64,000 bases of DNA. It comes from Fidelibacterota bacterium (GTDB lineage: Bacteria > Fidelibacterota > Marinisomatia > SCGC-AAA003-L08 > TS1B11). Below, piece after piece: positions 18,483 through 27,412 of this stretch; position 1 is the first letter of the stretch; every line of letters begins with the position of its first letter. Position numbers and translations under genes: made by a program. The notes beneath the pieces were generated by a model. It ran no database searches. It was not told the origin of the DNA and saw nothing but the letters and a program-made list of their open reading frames with translations. The stretch lies in NCBI GenBank assembly GCA_004124295.1, contig SCKI01000001.1, positions 620,001 through 684,000 on the forward strand, written 5' to 3'.

Positions 18483-20338
18483 TTAGATTTTTTCATTTTG
18501 CGGAAGATACTCTCTGATGCTCCCATTGACTTGAGCGTTATACTCGTACGGTCCGCGGAAAACTTCCGGCTCGCTGGTGAAATTGCCGTGCGCCAGCGGG
18601 GGCGATGTGGTGGCGGTCCACTCAAGTGTTGTGGCTTCCCAGACATTATCGGTCGCGTTTTCGCTTTTTCTGAGCGTGAGGTACAGATTGGCGATAAAGG
18701 CCAACTGGAAAATACCGATCATCCAGGCGCCCCAGGACATCCACTCGTTGAGGAACAGGGTCGGCTGGGCATGGTCATACTGTGCGCCGCCATCATAAAG
18801 GCGCCGGGAGACGCCGGCCATGCCTTGGATGAACATGGGCGCGAAGACGATATTCATCCCCACCAGTGTGCCCCAGAAATGCAACTTGCCCAGGCCGCTC
18901 CGCAACTGCTTGCCGCTGATTTTCGGAAACCAGTAATAGATGCCGGCGAACAACGCCAACAGGGTGCCCGGCGCCACCACGTAATGAAAATGCCCGATCA
19001 CATAGTAGGTATCGTGGAGGTGGATATCCGGCGGCGCCAGTCCCAGGGGGAGGCCGGTAAGCCCTCCGATGCCGAACATCGGAATCCAGGCCAGGGCAAA
19101 CGGCATGGGCGTGTTAAACCTGATCGAGCCGCCCCAGAGGGTGAAGATAAGCACCGCCAGGAAAATAATAGAAGGGATGGAAATGATCATGGTGGTGATC
19201 TGGAACCAGGCCGCAACGCTGGTCCCCATGCCGGTCATGAACATGTGGTGCGCGTAAACAAAGAAAGACATGACCCCCAGGAACAACATCGAGTAGAGCA
19301 TGCCCTTGTAGCCCCAGAGCGGCTTGCGGGTGTTGTTGACGATCACTTCTGTGACAATGCCGATGGCCGGGAGGATGAGGACATAGACTTCCGGGTGGGC
19401 CAGGAACCAGAAAAGATGCTGGTACAGCAAGGAACTGCCCCCCCTGCGATATCCAATACTCGGCCCCCGACAATCATGCCGCTGCTCAGGTAAAAACTGG
19501 TCCCCGCAACCCGGTCCAGGAGCTGCAAAATGGCGCCGATCTCAAGGGAAGGGAAGGCCAGCAAAAGCAGGAAGGCGGTGACCATCTGGGCCCAGACGAA
19601 GATGGGCAGCCGCATCCAGCCCATGCCCTTGACTCGCAGTTGGATGATCGTCACGATAAAATTGATGGACCCGAGGAGCGAAGAGGTAATCACAAAGATC
19701 ATGGCGATCAGCCATAAAGTCTGGCCCGGGCTGATAACCGACAGGGGCGGGTAGGAAGTCCAACCCGACTGGGCCGCCCCCTCGGGGGTGAAGAAGCTGA
19801 CCATCATGATGACGCCACCGATGAAATAGACCCAGTAACTGGCCATATTCAGGCGCGGAAAGGCCATGTCCGGTGCGCCGATCTGCAACGGCACCAGATA
19901 GTTGCCGAACGCGCCCACGGCCAGCGGCACGACCCCGAGAAAAATCATGATGGTGCCGTGCATGGCGCCGAGCTGGTTATAAAACTCCGGCAGCATGATG
20001 CCGCCGGGCATCCGCGTCTCGCTTGAAACGAAAAAGTAGATCATCCCGGCCAGCCCGAGAAAAACCAATCCGCTCAGGCCCAGCCAGGGGCGCTTTCTCC
20101 CGCCGATCAGCAGGGCGGCGATACCTACCACCAGTGGCCCGATCATGAACAGGGTAGCGGGAAGCGGCTGGCTGGGGAAGGCCAGCTGCCAACGCATCAG
20201 GGCCATCAGACTGAAGCCGATGAACAGGAAGGCCAGACTCGTGATGCCATACTGCAGCCCGATCACCTTGTGGTCGACTGAAAAAACGTATGTGCGCCAC
20301 CAGCCTGCTTCAGTATGGTGATCCACAGGATCCGTCAT
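18483..20338 (-). CDS. coxA: Cytochrome c oxidase subunit I, frameshifted in the middle
   Basis: Two overlapping frames together make one subunit I of about 618 residues. The first part (from ATG 20338) has FSVDHKVIGLQY and QLGAMHGTIMIFLG with the low-spin heme His. The second part has QHLFWFLAHPEVYVLILPAIG, holding the CuB His, the cross-linking Tyr and the D-channel Glu (A1 type), then YAHHMF. The frames meet at a run of seven G on the coding strand (plus-strand C 19438-19444). Eight G would read DIAGGGSSLLYQHLFWF, matching the conserved GGGSPLLWQHLFWF-type segment. I treat this as a one-base homopolymer deletion, probably technical, because all catalytic residues on both sides are intact. 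Confidence 0.93.
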
Positions 20339-20440
20339 TTTGTACTCCCGTTCCTTGGCAACTGGTTAAAGTCGCGATTTTCGCTTTGACTTTATTTTGT
20401 TTTCGGCCCTGCGGCACCGGACCGCACTGGCCGCGTGATG

Positions 20441-21160
20441 TTAGCGCGAAAAGGTAATATCGACTGTCTGGGTTTCGTCCCCGCTGATGGTCACATCGGC
20501 AGTTCGGGTGCCCAGCTTTTCATGCCAGAATTCGAGCTGATAATTTCCGTCCTCCAGGCCCGAAATCTCGAATTTCCCATCCTTTCCGGTAATGTCGAAA
20601 AAGGGATGCTCCGAGACGGCGATAAAGCCCCCCATCCACGGATGGACATCGCATTTGATAGGAAAGGGACCTTCCGCATATTCAAAACTTCGCACGGTCT
20701 CCTTAAGGAATGGGGGCATGGTCACATTGGTCTCATCATTCTCCTCGGGGATGGTGTGCAGGTTGTGCAGAACCCCATCCGAGTTGAGAAACTTGATCGG
20801 TTGCTCAACCTGCAGGGCAATCACGTGAGGCTTATATTGGCAGCCGTCCTGGTTAAGCACCACCGGTTCGGATGGCACTTCCCACTCTCTCTCCGGCAGC
20901 CCGCTGGCGATGCGCACATATATATTGCCCATGGTGTTTCCTGCTCCCAGGACGAGCGCCTCAGACCGGGCCGGATAGTTCTCCGGGTCGTTCTCGTGCT
21001 TGGCCACGCAGACGGCCTCGATGGCCATATTGAAAGACTTCAGTCTGGGGACCTTGCCCGAGTAAGTGACGGTACCCTTCACTCCGCCACCGGCCTGCAA
21101 TAGGGTCAGGAGACAAAAGTAACCGACCCCCGCCAGACGCAGCTTGCTCCGCTTATCCAT
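20441..21160 (-). CDS. Cupredoxin with carboxypeptidase-regulatory-like domain, exported
   Basis: About 239 residues from ATG 21160, chosen because GGAAGGAG lies just upstream and a signal peptide follows. After a short beta segment (GTVTYSG), the middle part resembles a plastocyanin-like copper domain: LHNLH supplies a His, and FPIKCDVHPWMGGFI supplies the Cys, His and Met in the usual C-x-x-H-x-x-M spacing. The last 65 residues (FDITGKDGKFEISGLEDGNYQLEFWHE) are a carboxypeptidase-regulatory-like beta sandwich. It could pass electrons in the periplasm to CuA of the oxidase encoded directly downstream. It is larger than rusticyanin and not an obvious orthologue. Confidence 0.8.
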   Translation of the reverse strand: MDKRSKLRLAGVGYFCLLTLLQAGGGVKGTVTYSGKVPRLKSFNMAIEAVCVAKHENDPENYPARSEALVLGAGNTMGNIYVRIASGLPEREWEVPSEPVVLNQDGCQYKPHVIALQVEQPIKFLNSDGVLHNLHTIPEENDETNVTMPPFLKETVRSFEYAEGPFPIKCDVHPWMGGFIAVSEHPFFDITGKDGKFEISGLEDGNYQLEFWHEKLGTRTADVTISGDETQTVDITFSR

Positions 21161-21185
21161 CGATTGCTCCTTCCAATACAAGGGT

Positions 21186-21222
21186 CTGCAGGGCCGGAGA
21201 AAGATATTTTCCGGCCCTGCAG
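21186..21222. promoter_or_regulatory. 13-bp perfect inverted repeat between lipoprotein and cupredoxin genes
   Basis: CTGCAGGGCCGGA and TCCGGCCCTGCAG form a perfect 13-bp stem with an 11-base loop. It lies about 10 bases upstream of the cupredoxin ribosome site in the minus-strand transcript. There is no T run, so a processing or mRNA-stability hairpin is likelier than a terminator. It could set different levels of cytochrome and oxidase parts. Confidence 0.5.
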
Positions 21223-21304
21223 CCTGAATAACCTTGGCGCCTTGGCCTATCCGCCTTTGTCAGCGTTGGCCACCAGAGGGAAATCGAATAACTGTCAGCA
21301 TGTC

Positions 21305-21823
21305 TCACATCATCGGCATGGCCATCATGGTTTCCAGCTCGACGGGAGTGGCGTCCGAGATGGTAACCGCTGTCGCCTCTGAGGCGGTGGTGGTTCTCAT
21401 CGTCGTGGTATTGGCGGGATAATAATATCCGATGAGGGTTGCCTTTGAAACGTCATAATTCATTTGGCTGCTTTCAAAGACACCGATATAATAGGTGCCC
21501 GCCGGCAGACCCTTGAGCATCACTTCATGAACCCCTGACAGTGTGTCCGGGGCTGTCGGTGAAACACTCAAATCCATGAACATGCCGTCCACCGCATTGC
21601 TGGTCGATGCCCCGGAGGGTCCGCTGCTCCAACTCCCGGAATCCCAGGCGTAGGCCATGATCATCGACGCCGCGTCATCCGTGACGGTGTAGTTATTCAT
21701 GAACATCATGCTCACATGAATCTCGCCCATAATATCTTCATCCTCTTCAGCGGGTGCTGAACAGCCTGAAAGCACGAGCGATACGCCCATCAGCAGAGTG
21801 GCCATTGCAGTCATCTTTTTCAT
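21305..21823 (-). CDS. Met-rich lipoprotein of the cytochrome operon
   Basis: 172 residues with a lipoprotein signal (MKKMTAMATLLMGVSLVLSGC; lipobox LSGC, lipidated Cys21). After an acidic linker (SAPAEEDEDIMGE) the domain is rich in Met, including VSMMFMNN, DGMFMD and the C-terminus ELETMMAMPMM. Such Met clusters can bind Cu(I), but this is inference. A GLPAGTYYIGVFE segment suggests a beta-sandwich. I recognise no family. It lies in the operon between the diheme cytochrome and the cupredoxin, where the Acidithiobacillus rus operon also has a small ORF of unclear function. Confidence 0.7.
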   Translation of the reverse strand: MKKMTAMATLLMGVSLVLSGCSAPAEEDEDIMGEIHVSMMFMNNYTVTDDAASMIMAYAWDSGSWSSGPSGASTSNAVDGMFMDLSVSPTAPDTLSGVHEVMLKGLPAGTYYIGVFESSQMNYDVSKATLIGYYYPANTTTMRTTTASEATAVTISDATPVELETMMAMPMM

Positions 21824-21870
21824 GATCTCTCCCTATCCTTGATCTTCTCAGGTGGTTTCATATCCCCCGG

Positions 21871-22632
21871 TCAGCGCGGTACGCTTCTTCCGGGTCGGAT
21901 GAAATTGTAATCCAGAAAGTTGACCAAATCCCAGGTCTGGTCCTCGGTAAGGGTCCCATCCACCGTGGGCATGGCGCTGCCGGTAAGGCCTGTCCGCAGC
22001 GTGCGGTACAGATCCACCGGTTCGGAGCCGCCTATAAACAGCCACGGTTTGCTGAGGTCTGGCGGCACAATTTTGTAGCCCCATGAATCGACCAGAGTGG
22101 GAGCGCTCACCCCATCGCCACGGCCGGTTTCACCGTGACATTTCCCGCATTGGATGGCGGTAAACCATTTCTCCCCTTCGGCGATGCTTTCCACGGTGGC
22201 GGCCGTTCTGGGGGGAATGACGATCTCCTTGGCCCGGTCCTGCCGGGCGAATTTCTTGGGCGCAAAGGTCTTGATGTAGGCCACCACGGCATTTTTCTCG
22301 TCAACTTTCAGGTTGGCCCAGGCCGGCATCGCGTTATCGTGGCCCATGCCCCGATTGATCGTCCGGTATAGGTCGCTGTCCAGAGGCACCTTGCCGTTGG
22401 GGGTCATGCGGACCTTGAACCTGCCATCGGTGAAGTTGCGCGGTTTCACCAGCAGGTTCCCGGCCACAATACCATCTCCCTTGCCCGAAATTCCGTGGCA
22501 CACCACGCAGCTTTGCAGATAGACTTTTTTGCCCAGAACAAGATCAGGCTCCTGCGCCGCAGGCGGATCCTGGGCAACCGCTGTAGAGAGGGCAAGGCCA
22601 AGAACCGGCAGCAGACGAATAACTGTTTTCAT
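21871..22632 (-). CDS. Diheme cytochrome c, periplasmic
   Basis: 253 residues with a signal peptide (cleaved near AVAQDPP) and two cytochrome c domains. Heme sites are CVVCH (C42-H46) and CGKCH near residue 165. Likely distal Met ligands are NAMPAWANL in the first domain and GSAMPTVDG in the second, each followed by the usual C-terminal helix (VVAYIKTF and LVNFLDYNF). It begins 9 bases after the end of the cytochrome-porin gene on the same strand, so the two are co-translated. It is a natural carrier from the outer membrane to CuA of the oxidase. Confidence 0.93.
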   Translation of the reverse strand: MKTVIRLLPVLGLALSTAVAQDPPAAQEPDLVLGKKVYLQSCVVCHGISGKGDGIVAGNLLVKPRNFTDGRFKVRMTPNGKVPLDSDLYRTINRGMGHDNAMPAWANLKVDEKNAVVAYIKTFAPKKFARQDRAKEIVIPPRTAATVESIAEGEKWFTAIQCGKCHGETGRGDGVSAPTLVDSWGYKIVPPDLSKPWLFIGGSEPVDLYRTLRTGLTGSAMPTVDGTLTEDQTWDLVNFLDYNFIRPGRSVPR

Positions 22633-22641
22633 CCCCGCCTC

Positions 22642-24301
22642 CTAAAACGCAAACATGAACATGATCATATGCCAATTCGAATCGACATTCACGATTCGTC
22701 CCATGCCGGCCACCCAGTCCGGATTGTACATCAGCGGCGGCGGCTCGGGGAAGCCCCACAGGTTCTGCTGCGAACTGTATTCATAGATCAGGGTGACCGG
22801 TTGGATAAAGTGGAAGCGGAAACCGATGCTGATCCGGGAAAGCGAATTGATGGCGTCATCAGGATTTGCCTGAAGGTTGCTGGTCATGCCCCGGGGCATG
22901 GGATCGCCGTTATACCGCCGGATCTCACCGTCCAGCCAACTGGCGGAGCCCGCAGGCCGGACATAAGCGCCATCCACGCCATCCACCGGGTCCGCCCACT
23001 GATTGGAGGCCGTGAGCCAGTCGTAGCGCCCGATCAGGTAAAACTTGGCTGGCAGCACGATGATGTCAGCGCCGACGAAGCCGCCCGAATAGTCAAAGGG
23101 TCGGGTCAGCCAATCGGGATCATGCGAAGCTAGACTTTTATGAATGTCCCCGCCGCCGGCATCTCCTGACGACCCGAAATAGGGCATATTCATGTTGGTC
23201 ATATCGATATCATCATCGTGCCCCACCAGGTATTGGCCGTAGAGGTTGATCGACCAGCCCAGAGGCAGGGGTCCCAGTGAAAAATCGGGAATTTTCAGAT
23301 CGATGGAGGCATCGATACCCCAGCGATAGAAGCTGGCATTTTCAGGATTAGCGTGGACATTGATGCTGAACTCATCGCCCCAGTAATCACGCATCGCCGC
23401 CGTGGGGTAGGGGTTGCCGGCCAAGTCCCGAAGATTTTGCATGCCTTTATAATAGAGGCCGCCCAGGCGCACGCTTTTCAGGAAACCGTCGAACAGCCGG
23501 GAAAACGCCAGCCGGCCGTAAAAGTCCTTTTCCACATTGTTGTCGAACGCCCCGTTGGTGCCGTTCACCAGGGCAGCTTCGTAGCGCAGGGCGTTAAGGC
23601 CCATCTGCTTGTAGCCGTTCAACGCAATCCCTACCTGGGGTGATGAAAGTCTGAACGAACCTTTGACCCCCTGGATGGCGTAAACCTCGTAGGGCGCGAT
23701 GGCCGATGAGAGGCGCCTCAGATCGGAGAAGGGCAACTCCAGTTCAAAGTGGCCAATTTTCAGGTTGACGACGCCGGTCCCCAATTGAGCAGATTGTTTA
23801 ACTGCACAAAGGCCTGTTCCCAGTGGGCATCTGTCGGCGAACCGAAACGGCCACCGGAAACATTGAGTTCCTGCTCAATGCCTATGGAAGTGAAATAGGA
23901 GAGCTTCCGCCCAAGGGTCCCGCCCATCCAGATATGGCCCCCCATGTCGCGAACGACCGCACCGCATATTCCCCGCCCGGGGGCAAGCCCGGCGGTGGTA
24001 CAGCCAGCATATTACTGATGATCGTCCGTTCCACGAACATCTCGTGCAGCATGCCGGCGATCTGAAAGGTGCGTGTCGTCCAGGGGGGATTGTCCTCGAT
24101 AGTGCCGGGCAGCTGATAACCGTTGACCCGGAACAGTTCGCCAAAGGCATTCAATTTCGGTTCGGAGATATGGCAGGTCTGGCACGGCTTGGCATATTTC
24201 CGGGCGAAGGCCGGGATAGCCTCTAACGGTTGGCTGGTCAGGAAAAGCAGAAAGGTGGGCAGTGCTAATCTTAGTATGAGCCTGCTAAATGGGATATGCA
24301 T
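22642..24301 (-). CDS. Cyc2-like fused outer-membrane cytochrome-porin, two frameshifts
   Basis: Three overlapping frames form one protein of about 552 residues. After a signal peptide comes PAFARKYAKPCQTCHISEP followed by LNAFGELFRVNGY. This is the N-terminal single-heme plug pattern of Cyc2-type proteins (FARxxxxxCxxCH, P-x-LNxFG, GY). The remainder is long, aromatic-rich and strand-forming, ending in Phe (MIMFMFAF), as in an outer-membrane barrel. The frames join if one G is added at the run at 23938-23943 (FATWGGHIWMGG) and one at 23779-23782 (LNWGTGVVNL). Both are homopolymers, so sequencing error is likely. The start ATG has AGGGAGGG upstream. It heads the operon leading to the cytochrome oxidase. 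Iron oxidation is a hypothesis; related proteins also occur in organisms not known to oxidise iron. Confidence 0.75.
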
Positions 24302-24776
24302 GACCCTCCCTTAATACCCGCTGTAGGAGTTCGCTACTGGAATAGTTCACTTGATACAACACCTTTACTCGAAAAAGCATGAACCGGAATCTATTAATTG
24401 AACGATGACCCTAGGCATGGCATATTACAGCACGGTCGCATTCCGTGTTAATAAGATATGGCCTCACGGGTCAAGGCCAATAGTGATCTCGCCTCCCCGG
24501 CATGTTCAGTTGGCAGGGGCAGTTGGCAGGGGGGCAGACCTTGACGCCGACGGCGGAGCTCGGCAATGAGGGCTGCTGGTCTTGACCGCTGTGGCATAGT
24601 GGTCGTGTGGTGAGCTGATGGAATGTACAGGGGAATCGGCAGGATGGCAAAAGCCCCCGGAGGCGCCATCTTTGCCTGGGATATTCAAAATCTCACGCTT
24701 AGTTTAGAGGTCGAGGTCCATAAGCGCCATGCAGACCAGCGCCCGTTCAGGCGCCAAAGTTCATACGGAGAAGAAC
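24302..24776. other. Divergent intergenic region with GGCAGT repeat
   Basis: About 475 bases between the cytochrome operon (leftward) and the O-methyltransferase (rightward). The operon promoter must lie near 24310-24420, where the sequence is AT-richer. The repeat copy occupies 24505-24540. I see no gene. Confidence 0.4.
24505..24540. repeat. GGCAGT-type short tandem repeat, copy 3
   Basis: CCCCGGCATGTT, then CAGTTGGCAGGGGCAGTTGG and CAGGGGGGCAGACCTTGACG. The left flank and the right end (GGGGCAGACCTTGACGCCG) are nearly identical to the ends of the large copy at 26945-27060. The element therefore has defined borders with a variable number of core units between. Confidence 0.65.
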
Positions 24777-25439
24777 ATGAGGAGCATCCCGGTCCTTTAT
24801 TCCCTGGTATTTTTACTATTTCTCCCGTTGCAATACGCCAACAATCCGGCTAACTATCAGGATTCCGGGCGGATCGTGAATCTGGATGAGCAGGTGAGAC
24901 GATTCCTCGACAATCATAGAGGCGCATGGAGAGATTTGAATGTTCCTGAGTCTGACGGCCAGTTACTGCATGATCTCATCATTGAACATAAATATACCCG
25001 GGCGCTCGATATAGGGACCTCTACGGGGCACTCGGCCATATGGATGGCCTGGGCCCTCAGTAAGACCGGCGGCAAGCTCATCACAATCGAAATAAATGAA
25101 CAGCGCTATAAGACAGCCCTGTTAAATTTCAAGGAGGCGGGGCTTTCCGATTACATTGATGCCCGGCTGGCTGATGCCCACGAGCTGGTGCCCCGCCTGG
25201 CCGGTCCTTTCGACTTCGTATTTTCGGACGCCGATAAGGGCTGGTATAAGAATTACCTGATTGCGGTATTGCCTAAACTTGAGACAGGGGGCTGTTTTAC
25301 CGCTCATAACGTGTCGAGTCACAGGGGCCGGGGCATGCGCGAGTTCCTTGAATATCTGGAAAGTCTACCCAATATGGAAACGACCATCGATCGCTCCAGC
25401 CGGGCGGGAATATCCATCAGCTATAAGCGGTCGGACTAA
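24777..25439 (+). CDS. Exported O-methyltransferase (class I, SAM-dependent)
   Basis: About 220 residues from ATG 24777 (GGAGAAG five bases upstream). It begins with a hydrophobic signal sequence (SIPVLYSLVFLLFLPLQ), then a Rossmann methyltransferase of the catechol O-methyltransferase-like family 3: the SAM loop ALDIGTSTGHSAIWMAWAL, the acidic LITIEINEQRY, the FDFVFSDADKGWY metal and catalytic block and the final SISYKR strand. Bacterial family members methylate catechol-like hydroxyls using a divalent metal. A signal sequence on a SAM-dependent enzyme is odd, because SAM is cytoplasmic; a membrane-anchored form or mis-assigned start would explain it. Confidence 0.82.
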   Translation: MRSIPVLYSLVFLLFLPLQYANNPANYQDSGRIVNLDEQVRRFLDNHRGAWRDLNVPESDGQLLHDLIIEHKYTRALDIGTSTGHSAIWMAWALSKTGGKLITIEINEQRYKTALLNFKEAGLSDYIDARLADAHELVPRLAGPFDFVFSDADKGWYKNYLIAVLPKLETGGCFTAHNVSSHRGRGMREFLEYLESLPNMETTIDRSSRAGISISYKRSD

Positions 25440-25602
25440 ACGCCACAATCATTGACCTGGCCACCCTTGTCGTGCAGGATGGGAATACGGGAGAGCTGCC
25501 GAAGCAGGCCTGAACGCCAGGCAGGCCTTGAAATAAGGAAATTCGGACCTTGGTCTTGGACTCACCCGGCCCTTCGCTTGGACGAGGAGATGGAGAATTC
25601 AC

Positions 25603-25764
25603 ATGTCTAACGCGGGAGAACCCATCATCGATCAACCATCCGCTCATGCGGTAACCGGGCATGTCGGGGGGCTTTCAGTCCAGTTCCGAAAATCCAAAAT
25701 GTGGATGAATCTGAAAGGGCAGTTCCGCAAGAGCAATATATCCCGGGTGGATAAATACATATGA
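25603..25764 (+). CDS. Small protein of 53 residues coupled to the quinone reductase gene
   Basis: ATG 25603, with GGAG about 10 bases upstream, opens a 53-residue frame that ends in TGA at 25762-25764. This overlaps the ATG of the next gene in an ATGA junction, a typical sign of translational coupling. The C-terminal half is basic (VQFRKSKMWMNLKGQFRKSN). I know no family for it. It could be a real small protein, a leader peptide or chance. Confidence 0.4.
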   Translation: MSNAGEPIIDQPSAHAVTGHVGGLSVQFRKSKMWMNLKGQFRKSNISRVDKYI

Positions 25765-26879
25765 AAATAAACAGCGAACAACAGGCGGCGCGTGCAGCTG
25801 GGCCCAACCGGCCGAGCGGAATGGCACAGAGCGGGGAGCGCGAAACGGTCCAGGTGCAGGCCGCGCGCCGTGGCGGGCCAGGCGTCCTTAAAGTTGTCCA
25901 TGCGCACTATCGCCAACCCGCTGAGGGCCAGGTTCTTATCGGGACGCAGTTCGCAGGCATCAATTTCGCCGATATCATGGCGCGCATGGGGCTGTATCCC
26001 GGCGGGCCGCGCCTGCCGCTGGTGCCGGGCCTGGAGGTGTCTGGCACTATCGAGAGCACGGGGACCGGGGTGGAAGGCTTCTCACCTGGAGACCGGGTCT
26101 GCGCGCTCACCCGTTTCGGAGGCTACAGCAGCCGGGTGGTGGTCGATCAGGCGCAGGTTCGCCCGGTGCCGCCCGGTGTTGGCCAGGAAGCGGCCGCCGC
26201 TTTGCCCGTCACTTATCTCACCGCCTACCTGATGATGTTCACCCAGGGAAACCTCCAGCCGGGGCAGACGGTGTTGATCCACAGCGCGGGAGGTGGCGTC
26301 GGGACGGCGGCCGTCCAGCTGGCGGCTCACATCGGGGCGCGTATCATTGGCACGGCATCGGCCGGCAAGCATGAGCGGCTGCGCGAGATGGGCGTGGATC
26401 TCTGCATCGACTACCGCTCCGGGGATTTCGTGGCAGAGGTGCAGAAAGCCACTTCAGGCCTGGGGGCGGACTTGATCCTGGACGCCCAGGGTCCCGCCCA
26501 TGCCCTGCGCAGCCTGAAGGCCCTGGCGCCGCTGGGCACCCTGGTCCTGTACGGCGTGCAACAGAAAATAGGCCGCACACGCCTGGGGCCCGGACTGTTG
26601 AGGCTGCTGTGGGAGTTGCGCACGGTGCGGCTGGCGCCCCTGCGGCTGATGAACGCAAGCAAGGGGATTTACGGCTTTCATCTGGGGCGGCTGGACTCGC
26701 GGCCGGGCCCGGTGCGCAAGGCCTTTGATGAGCTGCTGGTATGGCTGGCCGAAGGGCGGATCAATCCGGTCGTGGACAAGATTTTCCCCTACGATCAGGC
26801 GCGCCAGGCCCACGACTACATCCAGGACCGCCGCAACTTCGGCAAGGTGCTGCTGGATTTCCGCGCTGCCCATAAATGA
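25761..26879 (+). CDS. Zinc-independent MDR-family quinone oxidoreductase
   Basis: 372 residues of the medium-chain dehydrogenase/reductase superfamily, quinone-reductase or VAT-1-like branch. After an unusual 30-residue polar N-terminus come the GroES-like domain (FAGINFADIMARMGLYPG, PLVPGLEVSGTIE, GDRVCAL) and the Rossmann domain with nucleotide loop HSAGGGVGTAAVQLA. Catalytic-zinc Cys/His ligands of alcohol dehydrogenases are absent. It should reduce quinones or enones with NADPH. The C-terminal INPVVDKIFPYDQARQAHDYIQ block is typical. Its start overlaps the stop of the small frame at 25603. Confidence 0.9.
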   Translation: MKINSEQQAARAAGPNRPSGMAQSGERETVQVQAARRGGPGVLKVVHAHYRQPAEGQVLIGTQFAGINFADIMARMGLYPGGPRLPLVPGLEVSGTIESTGTGVEGFSPGDRVCALTRFGGYSSRVVVDQAQVRPVPPGVGQEAAAALPVTYLTAYLMMFTQGNLQPGQTVLIHSAGGGVGTAAVQLAAHIGARIIGTASAGKHERLREMGVDLCIDYRSGDFVAEVQKATSGLGADLILDAQGPAHALRSLKALAPLGTLVLYGVQQKIGRTRLGPGLLRLLWELRTVRLAPLRLMNASKGIYGFHLGRLDSRPGPVRKAFDELLVWLAEGRINPVVDKIFPYDQARQAHDYIQDRRNFGKVLLDFRAAHK

Positions 26880-26944
26880 GGTCTGCGGTCAGGATGAAAA
26901 GCATTCCTGCAGATTTTCCCGACCAGGCGCCGGGACCCCGGCAT

Positions 26945-27060
26945 GTTCAGTTGGCAGTGGCAGTAGCAGTTGGCAGTGGGGCAGTGGCAGGGGGGCAGTG
27001 GCAGTTGGCAGTGGCAGTTGGCAGTGGCCGTTGGCAGTGGCAGTGGCCTGGGGGCAGACC
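26945..27060. repeat. GGCAGT-type short tandem repeat, large copy 4
   Basis: The longest array in the window: about 115 bases of CAGTTGGCAGTGGCAG units and variants such as GGGGCAGTGGCAGG and CCGTTGGCAGTGG. The left border is CCCCGGCATGTT and the right border GGGGGCAGACCTTGGCGCCG, the same as copy 3 but with many more internal units. That is direct evidence for expansion or contraction of one element type. Confidence 0.75.
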
Positions 27061-27412
27061 TTGGCGCCGGCGGCATAATCGGCTGGCGGACACCACCGGC
27101 TTGCCGCAGGGTCGGCATTATGGGTTTCTCGCGCTTCCGTGTGAAAATCAGGCTCGGTCTCCAGACAAGTCCAAACAACCACATTTTAACGGGGAAACTA
27201 CATCTCCCGAATCGCTGAGACCGTCCTGAGTATGCATAGATGGAAGTTCCGAAGCGCTCCCGGGACCGGCTGGAAGTGTGTATACGGATGGGATTGGGAG
27301 TTGCTAATCGATAGATTTACTCCTGCTGAACCATTTCACGTTGAAGGCGTTTCTCCCGGCAAATATAATTTACACATCGGGTTTGTGCTGAATTACTTTC
27401 TACAAGATTTTT
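27061..27412. other. Intergenic region, no clear gene
   Basis: Sequence between the large repeat and the TonB-C-like gene. A 73-residue frame starts at 27232, but it shows no family features and has no good ribosome site. Base composition becomes AT-richer from about 27300. Confidence 0.35.

Noticed and set aside
26941..27060. Possible CRISPR array in the large GGCAGT region
   Set aside because: Units are 6-16 bases with no unique spacers and no cas genes are nearby; it is a microsatellite-like array.
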